A program made the translations under genes and the position numbers. 49,284 nt of DNA from contig CAMJJT010000014.1 in NCBI GenBank assembly GCA_946406195.1, forward strand, positions 1-49,284, written 5' to 3'. Position 1 is the stretch's first letter, and each line of letters opens with the position of its first letter. Below, in pieces: positions 40,531 to 47,183 of the stretch. The notes under the pieces are model-generated. The model was not told the origin of the DNA and did not search any database. It worked only from the letters and a program-made list of their open reading frames with translations. Origin of the DNA: an uncultured Bacteroidales bacterium. Its GTDB lineage: Bacteria; Bacteroidota; Bacteroidia; Bacteroidales; Paludibacteraceae.

Positions 40531-42468
40531 ATGCCTATGAAAACGAATTTCGGATTTGTACGTGTCGCGGCGGCGGTGCCGACCATGCGCGTAGCAGACT
40601 GCCGCTACAATGCGGAGCAAATTAAGTTGCAGATTGACGAAGCGATTACAGAAGGCGTTGAGGTGATCTGTTTTCCCGAGTTGAGCATAACCGGTTATTC
40701 TTGTGCGGATTTGTTCTTCACGCAGGCTCTTCAACTGAGTTCGATGCGTGAATTGGAGTCGATCTGCGATTATACACGCGGAAAGGCGATCATTGTGCTT
40801 GTCGGCGCGCCGTTACAGGTTGATAATGACCTGTTTAACTGCGCTTTTGTGATGACAGACGGCGAAGTGATGGGTGTTGTTCCTAAGGTCAATCTGCCGA
40901 ATACGGGTGAGTTCTACGAGAAACGGTGGTTCACTTCCGGACGTGCTGCACGCGAATATACGCCGGGCGGTATTGCTCCCAAGATTCCGAAGATTGAGAT
41001 ATGGAGTGGAGAAGTGCCTTTTGGAACGGATCTGCTGTTCTGTACACGTAATTATACCTTTGGTATAGAGATCTGTGAGGATCTGTGGTCGCCGCTGCCT
41101 CCTTCGACACAACTGGCTATTCAGGGAGCGGAGATCATCTTCAACCTCTCGTCGTCCAACTGCATCATCGGCAAGCATATCTTCCGCCGCCAAATGCTCA
41201 AACAGCAGAGTTCGCGCGTGCATTGCGGATATGTCTATACTTCGTCCGGTGTGGGCGAATCGACCACCGATGTCGTTTTCTCCGGCAGTACGTATATCGC
41301 TGAGAACGGAGATATTCTGACCGCAGGTGAACGATTCCAACGGGAAAATTCGATGATCATTCAGGAGATAGATATAGAGCGTTTGCGTACTGACCGACAG
41401 CGTAATACGAACTTCACGAAGGACAAGGCAGGGCACTACCGTCATATTAACGTGGCACCGATTGAGCGGGAAGAGGAGTGTACCGAGCCGATTCACCGTA
41501 CTTTCTCGCCCTCTCCGTTCCTGCCCAAGAAAGGCAAGGAGGATCAGTACTGCATGGATGTATTCTCTATTCAGACCAATGCCCTTGCACGGCGTTGGGA
41601 ACACACCCGCTCCGAGACCGTGGTACTTGGTATCTCCGGTGGATTGGATAGTACGCTTGCGTTGTTGGTTTGTGTCATGACAGCTGATCTGTTGGGCTAT
41701 GACCGCAGTCGCGTAGTGGGTGTCACAATGCCGGGATTCGGCACTTCGGACAGAACGTACCAGAATGCGTTGCAGCTCATGGAGGAATTAGGAATCACGC
41801 ACCGCGAGATTTCTATCTGCGATGTGACCACGCAGCATCTGCATGATATAGGACACGACATGGACGTTCACGATGCGACTTACGAGAATGCGCAAGCACG
41901 TGTGCGGACGATGATTCTTATGGATCTGGCGAACGAACTGAACGGTATCGTCGTGGGAACAGGTGACCTGAGTGAGTTGGCACTCGGTTGGTGTACTTAT
42001 AACGGCGACCAGATGTCGATGTACGGCATCAATGCCGGCATCCCGAAGACGCTGGTGAAGTACTTGGTGAAGTACGCGGCAGAAAACCTCTATGGCGAAC
42101 CGCTGCGGAGTATTCTGCTCGATGTAGTAGAAACGCCGGTTTCACCGGAACTTTTGCCCACCGACGAAAACGGAGAGATCGCTCAGAAGACCGAGGACAA
42201 AGTGGGACCGTACGAGCTGCATGATTTCTTCTTGTACTATTTTATGCGTTTCGGCTTCACGCGCGAGAAAATCAAATACATGGCTTGCCAGGCCTTTGAG
42301 GAACAATATGATGAGGCGACCATCGAGAAATGGCTTAATACGTTTATGCGCCGTTTCTGCCAGCAGCAGTTCAAACGTTCTGCTATGCCCGATGGACCGA
42401 AAGTGGTGAGCGTGAGCCTGAGTCCGCGTGGCGATTGGAGAATGCCGAGCGATGCGTGCTGTATTTGA
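40531..42468 (+). CDS. nadE: Glutamine-dependent NAD+ synthetase
   Basis: The 645-residue protein joins an N-terminal nitrilase-like glutaminase (Glu in FPELSITGYSCADLF, Lys in KVNLPNTGEFYEKRWF, Cys in FGIEICEDLWSP) with a C-terminal synthetase (SGGLDSTLALLV P-loop, VVGTGDLSELALGWCTYNGD). It amidates NaAD to NAD+ using glutamine. Two ATGs lie at 40531 and 40537; both are possible. All catalytic residues are present. It leads a rightward run with murB and murA. Confidence 0.96.
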   Translation: MPMKTNFGFVRVAAAVPTMRVADCRYNAEQIKLQIDEAITEGVEVICFPELSITGYSCADLFFTQALQLSSMRELESICDYTRGKAIIVLVGAPLQVDNDLFNCAFVMTDGEVMGVVPKVNLPNTGEFYEKRWFTSGRAAREYTPGGIAPKIPKIEIWSGEVPFGTDLLFCTRNYTFGIEICEDLWSPLPPSTQLAIQGAEIIFNLSSSNCIIGKHIFRRQMLKQQSSRVHCGYVYTSSGVGESTTDVVFSGSTYIAENGDILTAGERFQRENSMIIQEIDIERLRTDRQRNTNFTKDKAGHYRHINVAPIEREEECTEPIHRTFSPSPFLPKKGKEDQYCMDVFSIQTNALARRWEHTRSETVVLGISGGLDSTLALLVCVMTADLLGYDRSRVVGVTMPGFGTSDRTYQNALQLMEELGITHREISICDVTTQHLHDIGHDMDVHDATYENAQARVRTMILMDLANELNGIVVGTGDLSELALGWCTYNGDQMSMYGINAGIPKTLVKYLVKYAAENLYGEPLRSILLDVVETPVSPELLPTDENGEIAQKTEDKVGPYELHDFFLYYFMRFGFTREKIKYMACQAFEEQYDEATIEKWLNTFMRRFCQQQFKRSAMPDGPKVVSVSLSPRGDWRMPSDACCI

Positions 42469-42473
42469 TAATC

Positions 42474-42495
42474 TCGTGATCACGTGATCTCGAAA
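42474..42495. repeat. Short 8-base repeats/palindrome between nadE and murB
   Basis: atctcgtg, atcacgtg, atctcg follow each other; GATCACGTGATC is a perfect 12-base palindrome. Similar words occur near 20410. Confidence 0.6.
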
Positions 42496-42508
42496 AAAGA
42501 AACTATTT

Positions 42509-43540
42509 ATGACGATAAAAGAAAATATATCCCTCTTGCCGTATAACACCTTCGGCATAGATGTCAAAGCGCGGCTGTTCATCGAGTACTATTCGCTGGA
42601 CGAGTTACGGCAAGTGCTGAAAGAGCATAAAGGCGAGCAGATCCTGCATATCGGGCAGGGGTCGAACCTGCTCTTTACCCGCGATTTCAACGGAATAATT
42701 CTGCATTCCGGCATGGCTCGTGCGCGGTTTATTGACGATGAGACGGTGGAAGCGCAGAATGGTTTGCGGCTCGATGATCTCATCGCTCAACTGACCGACA
42801 TGGCGTACTGCGGCATGGAGAAACTGAGTCTCATTCCGGGCGAAGTGGGCGCTTCGGCAGTACAGAATGTCGGGGCGTATGGCGTAGAAGCGAAAGATGT
42901 GATTGAGCGTGTTTATACGCTGGACGTGGAGACGCAGGAAGAGCGCGTGTTCAGCAACGAAGAGTGCAAGTTCGGTTATCGGGATAGTATTTTCAAGCAT
43001 GAACTGAAAGGCAAGTATATCGTCACGTCGGTGGTCTATAAGGTCAAACCTGGTGAGGCATCCAAGACCCGCGAGGAGATTATCCAGACGCGTATGGCGA
43101 AACTGCCGACAGTGGGTGAAGTGGGTTCTGCCGGTTCGTTCTTTATGAATCCGTTTGTGCCGGAAGATAAAGTAAATGAATTACTAAAACTTTATCCAGA
43201 TATGCCTCACTATCCAGTTGGGGCCCCCAGCGTAAACCAGCGAAGCGTTTGCGATGGGGAAAGCGGAGGCACGAGTTGTCCCGTTGATTTAGCGGAGCGG
43301 TATCAACATCGCAATCTCGTTGCCGAACGCGAGAAGATCCCTGCGGCATGGCTTATTGAACAATGCGGATGGAAAGGCAAGACGCTCGGCGGTGCGCAAG
43401 TGTGGCCCAAACAACCGCTTGTCATCGTCAATGCGAATAACGCCACACCCGATGACATCATCGCCCTTGCAGCACAAGTCAGCGCAAGCGTCAAAGAGAA
43501 ATTCGGCATCGACATTCACCCCGAAGTGAATTACATATAA
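42509..43540 (+). CDS. murB: UDP-N-acetylenolpyruvoylglucosamine reductase
   Basis: The 343-residue flavoprotein has the N-terminal NTFGIDVKARLFIEYYS, ILHIGQGSNLLFTRDFNGII (FAD binding), IPGEVGASAVQNVGAYGVEA, GYRDSIFK and the C-terminal AAWLIEQCGWKGKTLGGAQV and GIDIHPEVNYI. It reduces the enolpyruvyl group made by MurA, encoded next. Between YPDMPHYPV and AAWLIEQ there is an unusual stretch of about 40 residues (GAPSVNQRSVCDGESGGTSC and on) from palindromic repeats at 43217-43310; family members have only a short loop here. The frame is intact, so the protein is probably still active. Confidence 0.94.
   Translation: MTIKENISLLPYNTFGIDVKARLFIEYYSLDELRQVLKEHKGEQILHIGQGSNLLFTRDFNGIILHSGMARARFIDDETVEAQNGLRLDDLIAQLTDMAYCGMEKLSLIPGEVGASAVQNVGAYGVEAKDVIERVYTLDVETQEERVFSNEECKFGYRDSIFKHELKGKYIVTSVVYKVKPGEASKTREEIIQTRMAKLPTVGEVGSAGSFFMNPFVPEDKVNELLKLYPDMPHYPVGAPSVNQRSVCDGESGGTSCPVDLAERYQHRNLVAEREKIPAAWLIEQCGWKGKTLGGAQVWPKQPLVIVNANNATPDDIIALAAQVSASVKEKFGIDIHPEVNYI
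43217..43310 (+). repeat. Palindromic insert in murB
   Basis: The insert holds GTAAAC/GTTTGC around AGCGAAGC and GTTGAT/ATCAAC around AGCGGAGC. The AGCGnAGCG core matches the nadD insert. Confidence 0.65.
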
Positions 43541-43550
43541 CTACGAAATA

Positions 43551-43578
43551 TTCATTATTCATTATTAATTATTCATTA
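43551..43578 (+). repeat. Four 7-base repeats before murA
   Basis: Units ttcatta, ttcatta, ttaatta and ttcatta end 5 bases before the murA ATG. Confidence 0.9.
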
Positions 43579-43582
43579 CCAA

Positions 43583-44890
43583 ATGGCTACATTTGTAATC
43601 GAAGGCGGACATAAATTACATGGATCTATCACCCCGCAAGGCGCTAAGAATGAGGCGCTTCAAGTGCTCTGCGCTGTTTTATTGACCAAAGAGACGGTCG
43701 TGATTGACAATCTCCCGAATATATTGGATGTAAACAACCTGATTGATTTGCTCGCATCTATCGGCGTGACCGTGGAGAAACTGTCCAAAGGCAAGTTCGC
43801 TTTTACGGCGGCTAATCTTGACACAGCGTACCTGCGGAGTGCGGATTTCCTCAAGAAATGCAATAAACTCCGTGGCTCGGTTATGCTCATCGGTCCGCTT
43901 TTGGCGCGTTTGGGCGAAGTAACGTACGCCAAGCCCGGAGGAGACAAAATAGGTCGCCGACGTTTGGACACACATTTCCAGGGAATGGTGAACCTCGGCG
44001 CTACCTTTACATACGACCAGGACTTGCTCGCTTATCGTTTTGAGGGCAAGCACCTCAAAGGCGCATATATGCTCCTTGACGAGGCGTCTGTCACCGGAAC
44101 GGCGAACATCATTATGGCTTCTGTCCTTGCCGAAGGAACCACTACCATCTACAATGCAGCCTGCGAGCCGTACGTGCAGCAACTTTGCCGTCTCTTGAAT
44201 AACATGGGCGCGAAGATCAGCGGAGTTGGGTCTAATTTGTTGACCATCGAAGGTGTGAAATCGCTTCACGGCGCACAGCATAAACTCCTGCCGGATATGA
44301 TTGAGGTCGGTTCATTCATCGGCATGGCAGCTATCACCGGCTCTGAACTGCGTATCAAAGAGGCTGGTATTCGTGACCTTGGAATCATTCCCGATGCTTT
44401 CCGTCGCTTGGGAATCCGCATTGAGGAAGAAGGGGACGATCTCGTTATTCCGGCGCAAGAGCACTACCAGATTGAATCGTTCCTCGATGGCTCTATTCTC
44501 ACGGTTGCCGATGCTCCGTGGCCGGGTTTGACGCCGGACTTGCTGTCTGTCCTTCTTGTGGTAGCCACACAGGCAAAAGGCTCTGTGCTCATCCACCAGA
44601 AGATGTTTGAGTCTCGTCTTTTCTTCGTCGATAAACTGATTGACATGGGCGCGCAGATCATCCTCTGTGATCCTCACCGCGCAGTAGTCGTCGGCCACGA
44701 CCATACACGCCAACTCAAACGCAATAACATGACTTCTCCCGACATCCGTGCAGGTATAGCCATGCTCATTGCCGCCATGTCTGCGGAAGGTACATCCCGT
44801 ATCGACCACATCGACCAGATCGACCGTGGTTACGAAGACATCGAGTCCCGCCTCAACGCCCTCGGTGCCTGCATAAGGAGAGAAGAGTGA
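43583..44890 (+). CDS. murA: UDP-N-acetylglucosamine 1-carboxyvinyltransferase, Asp-type
   Basis: The 435-residue protein is MurA: GSITPQGAKNEALQVLCAVL (substrate Lys-Asn), the catalytic loop AKPGGDKIGRRRLDTHF, EAGIRDLGIIPDAFRRLGIR, and PWPGLTPDLLSVLLV. The usual loop Cys is Asp121. Cys-to-Asp at this site is known from mycobacterial and chlamydial MurA and gives resistance to fosfomycin while keeping activity. It starts peptidoglycan precursor synthesis. It is 42 bases after murB, with 7-base repeats between. Confidence 0.96.
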   Translation: MATFVIEGGHKLHGSITPQGAKNEALQVLCAVLLTKETVVIDNLPNILDVNNLIDLLASIGVTVEKLSKGKFAFTAANLDTAYLRSADFLKKCNKLRGSVMLIGPLLARLGEVTYAKPGGDKIGRRRLDTHFQGMVNLGATFTYDQDLLAYRFEGKHLKGAYMLLDEASVTGTANIIMASVLAEGTTTIYNAACEPYVQQLCRLLNNMGAKISGVGSNLLTIEGVKSLHGAQHKLLPDMIEVGSFIGMAAITGSELRIKEAGIRDLGIIPDAFRRLGIRIEEEGDDLVIPAQEHYQIESFLDGSILTVADAPWPGLTPDLLSVLLVVATQAKGSVLIHQKMFESRLFFVDKLIDMGAQIILCDPHRAVVVGHDHTRQLKRNNMTSPDIRAGIAMLIAAMSAEGTSRIDHIDQIDRGYEDIESRLNALGACIRREE

Positions 44891-44894
44891 AATT

Positions 44895-45139
44895 GTGGTT
44901 GTTGCAAAATTTGCAACTACCAAGAAAAACGTGCATTTTATACACGTTAATAAGAAGTGAATTTGTGGTAGACGCAAATTTTGCGTTACCCACAAGAGAG
45001 ACCTTGGTAGTCGCAAATTTTGCGACAAACAAGAAAAGTACCGACGGTTTCCCAAAAGGAAACAATCATCGGAACCAACAGTTGCAAAAAATGCAATAGT
45101 TAAAAATAGAGAATTAGTTAGTTCCATATTGGAACATAC
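44895..45139. repeat. Array of palindromes with a GCAAATTTTGC-type core
   Basis: Three long palindromes follow murA: 44897-44921 (core GTTGCAAAATTTGCAAC), 44965-44993 (ACGCAAATTTTGCGT) and 45004-45032 (GTCGCAAATTTTGCGAC), each with flanking GGT/ACC- or TTG/CAA-type arms and followed by a word like caagaaa. Bases beside the core differ between copies but change on both sides together. Weaker ones follow at 44930-44945, 45041-45072, 45081-45097 and 45121-45135. No gene is seen here. They could be RNA hairpins or binding sites. Confidence 0.65.
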
Positions 45140-45214
45140 TGCCGTCAACCTGATAAACAAAAAGAACTAAAGGGATATAAAAACGACACCCGATAGTTTG
45201 ACTTGCATAAGAAA

Positions 45215-45706
45215 ATGCAAGTGAAGAATGAGTTAATAGATAAATTGTTTAAAAACTTTATGGAAAAGCCAACAATAGAACTCTTGAAACACTATTTGGA
45301 AGAAGAAATAGTTTTTCCTTCTTCTATATTGCGATCCACTAAGTATGCCGGAGAAAGTAAAGAAAAAAGGATACAAAAGAGTTTATTTAAACAACTTATA
45401 GATAAGTACGAAAAGGAAAATGTTACGACAGAATACGCTGTTGGAGGACATTGGAAGATGGCGATAGATGTAGATATGTTTAATGGTACTTATGGGATAG
45501 AATTGAAAGTTGCAGAACAACTTATTAAAAGTGCAACTAATGTAGAGCGTCTTTTAGGGCAAATAATTTATTACAATAAAAGGCGTTATCATGGGAACAT
45601 GATTGTATTAGTAGTTGGAAAAGCGACTGAATATAATTCTGCAATTAAAGAATTGGTCGAATTTATAGAAGAATTAGGGGGGCATTTTATTTACAAAGCA
45701 ATATAG
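45215..45706 (+). CDS. Protein with possible PD-(D/E)xK nuclease core
   Basis: About 163 residues, very AT-rich against the core genome. The N-terminal half is helical (ELIDKLFKNFMEKPTIELLK). The second half reads AIDVDMFNGTYGIELKVAEQ, then VERLLGQIIYYNKRRYHGNM and IVLVVG. Asp, about ten residues, then Glu-x-Lys between beta strands fits the PD-(D/E)xK nuclease core, and the following helix with GQ is also usual in that fold. I do not recognise a named family. The ATG at 45215 follows a hairpin (CTTGCAT/ATGCAAG); a TTG 12 bases earlier is possible. Probably acquired by transfer. Confidence 0.55.
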   Translation: MQVKNELIDKLFKNFMEKPTIELLKHYLEEEIVFPSSILRSTKYAGESKEKRIQKSLFKQLIDKYEKENVTTEYAVGGHWKMAIDVDMFNGTYGIELKVAEQLIKSATNVERLLGQIIYYNKRRYHGNMIVLVVGKATEYNSAIKELVEFIEELGGHFIYKAI

Positions 45707-45737
45707 CCAACTAATTACATTGAACAAAATAGCATCT

Positions 45738-46082
45738 ATGAAAGCGAAGTGGGTGAATATAGTGGATAGTTTGCAGGGGAATGTGGATCAGAGGCACTAT
45801 GCACGGCGGATTCCAGGAAATGGGGAATGGGCTGCTGTGTGCGCGAAGCCGGAGTTGAGCAAGAAGACTAAGAAAAAGAAGGCGGAACACCCCACGGCAA
45901 AAGCTTTTGCGGAGCTGATGGCGGAGACAAAGGCTATTCTGCATGATCCGGAACGCAAAGCGGAATGGCAGGCACGATATGAGGAGGCACTAAAGAAGGC
46001 AAGGAAATATAACAAGCCTATACAAGGACGGCTGTACGATTATATCAAGCATGAGGTGAGTAAGGTGAAAGGTGAAAGGTGA
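45738..46082 (+). CDS. Small basic protein of unknown family (paralogue of the 19.9-kb gene)
   Basis: About 114 residues with a Lys-rich middle: MKAKWVNIVDSLQGNVDQRH, LSKKTKKKKAEHPTAKAFAE, then LHDPERKAEWQARYEEALKK and GRLYDYIKHEV. The DPxRKAEWxxR core and the final RLYDYI segment match the protein at 19934-20314. The last residues and the stop codon (KVKGER, stop) lie inside a 7-base ggtgaaa array, so the original 3' end has been overwritten or extended. Function unknown. Confidence 0.6.
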   Translation: MKAKWVNIVDSLQGNVDQRHYARRIPGNGEWAAVCAKPELSKKTKKKKAEHPTAKAFAELMAETKAILHDPERKAEWQARYEEALKKARKYNKPIQGRLYDYIKHEVSKVKGER

Positions 46083-46119
46083 AAGGTGAAAGGTGAAAGG
46101 TGAAAGGTGAAAGGTGAAA
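46064..46119 (+). repeat. Eight exact copies of ggtgaaa
   Basis: A perfect 7-base tandem array that starts inside the preceding gene and supplies its stop codon. Confidence 0.95.
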
Positions 46120-46167
46120 GGATGAAGGCAGGGTATTCTCCCGTAGATGTCATGGTGACGTCATAGC

Positions 46168-46222
46168 GAGCATCCGATGAGCATCCGATGAGCACCCGAT
46201 GAGCATCCGATGAGCATCCGAT
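46168..46222 (+). repeat. Five 11-base tandem repeats
   Basis: gagcatccgat is repeated five times in a row with one mismatch (third copy gagcacccgat). Confidence 0.95.
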
Positions 46223-46257
46223 GGAGACAGGTGGAAAACAGGTGGAAGGAAGGGAAC

Positions 46258-46425
46258 AATCCAGATAATCCAGAATGTCTAGATAATCTGGATAATCCAG
46301 AAAATCCTGAGAATCCAGATAATCCAGAATATCCAGAATATCCAGATAATCCAGATAATCCGGATAATCCGGAGAATCTGGAAAATCCAGAAGATATAGA
46401 ATATATAGAAGATATAGAAGATCCA
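46258..46425 (+). repeat. About eighteen degenerate 9-base repeats
   Basis: Variants of gataatcca (aatccagat, aatccagaa, aatccggat) follow without a break. A plus-strand frame across it reads NPDNPEYPE-like repeats but has no other sign of being a gene. The same words return at 47128-47165, after the four-helix-bundle gene, and near 11740. Confidence 0.88.
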
Positions 46426-46450
46426 GAAACAACAAACAACAAACAATCAT

Positions 46451-47155
46451 ATGATAGATCCTAATAAAATAGAACTCCAACACCATGCGGATGGTACTCC
46501 GAGTATTCTCCGTAAAACGGTTGTGTATCAGGAGTTGTATTTTTACAAACGTAGTGATATCCTTTATCAACTGACGGTAGCATTTTGTAGGCGTTTCTTA
46601 CCTAAGTATGGAGATAGAACGGTTGACCAAATGGTACAAGCGGCGCGTTCCACAATGCAAAATATCGCAGAAGGCAGCGTAGATGGACAAACATCCGTAG
46701 AAACCGAGATTAAATTACTGGGTATAGCAAAAGGTAGCAATCACGAACTACTCGGAGATTATCAAAATCATATTAAGACACATCAACTTTTAGAATGGTG
46801 GGGCACTAACAAACGTGCCGATAAACTGCATACTTATTGTAAGGAACATTTGTCAGTTGAGGATTTTGCTCCGTTTTTTGAGCGTTGGACAGAGGAAGAG
46901 ATGGCTAACTGTGCTATTTGTCTATGTCATATGATAGACCGCGGACTGACAACCTATATCACAAATAAGGATCGCGAGTTTGTAGAGCAGGGCGGAATCC
47001 GTGAACGAATGACCGCTGCACGAATTGGATACCGCAACGAGCAAAAAGCGGAGATAGAACACCTCCGCATAGAATTAGCGGAAGCCAAAGCAGAGATAGC
47101 GCGTCTAAGAGCCCAAATAGCAGAACTGTCCGGAGATTCCGGAAAATCCAGATAA
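46451..47155 (+). CDS. Four-helix-bundle (S23-type) protein with C-terminal coiled coil
   Basis: The 234-residue protein carries VVYQELYFYKRSDILYQLTV, YGDRTVDQMVQAARSTMQNI, AEGSVDGQTSVETEIKLLGI and AKGSNHELLGDYQNHI, the pattern of the four-helix-bundle/S23 family in its Bacteroidales form. A long helix (QKAEIEHLRIELAEAKAEIA, RLRAQIAEL) at the end should form a coiled coil. Such proteins are found alone or with mobile or ribosomal genes; their role is unclear. No reverse transcriptase or variable repeat is near. The last residues (SGDSGKSR) come from the 9-base repeats. Confidence 0.8.
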   Translation: MIDPNKIELQHHADGTPSILRKTVVYQELYFYKRSDILYQLTVAFCRRFLPKYGDRTVDQMVQAARSTMQNIAEGSVDGQTSVETEIKLLGIAKGSNHELLGDYQNHIKTHQLLEWWGTNKRADKLHTYCKEHLSVEDFAPFFERWTEEEMANCAICLCHMIDRGLTTYITNKDREFVEQGGIRERMTAARIGYRNEQKAEIEHLRIELAEAKAEIARLRAQIAELSGDSGKSR

Positions 47156-47183
47156 TCCGGAATAATCAAGAAAACAGCAACAT

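Noticed and set aside
44895..45139. CRISPR-like palindromic repeats after murA
   Set aside because: The palindromes differ from each other, spacing is irregular and no cas gene is present.
44312..45160. Minus-strand frame with repeated KFATT/NLRLP-like words
   Set aside because: It mixes the antisense of murA with the palindrome array; the repeated words only reflect the DNA palindromes.
46168..46222. Possible CRISPR array
   Set aside because: The 11-base units are directly adjacent without spacers and no cas gene is near.
46210..46464. Reading frame rich in Asn-Pro-Glu/Asp repeats
   Set aside because: It is only the translation of the 9-base repeats; no start context, domain or conserved part.
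46451..47155. Diversity-generating retroelement, because the four-helix-bundle protein resembles its Avd accessory
   Set aside because: No reverse transcriptase and no template/variable repeat pair is visible nearby.
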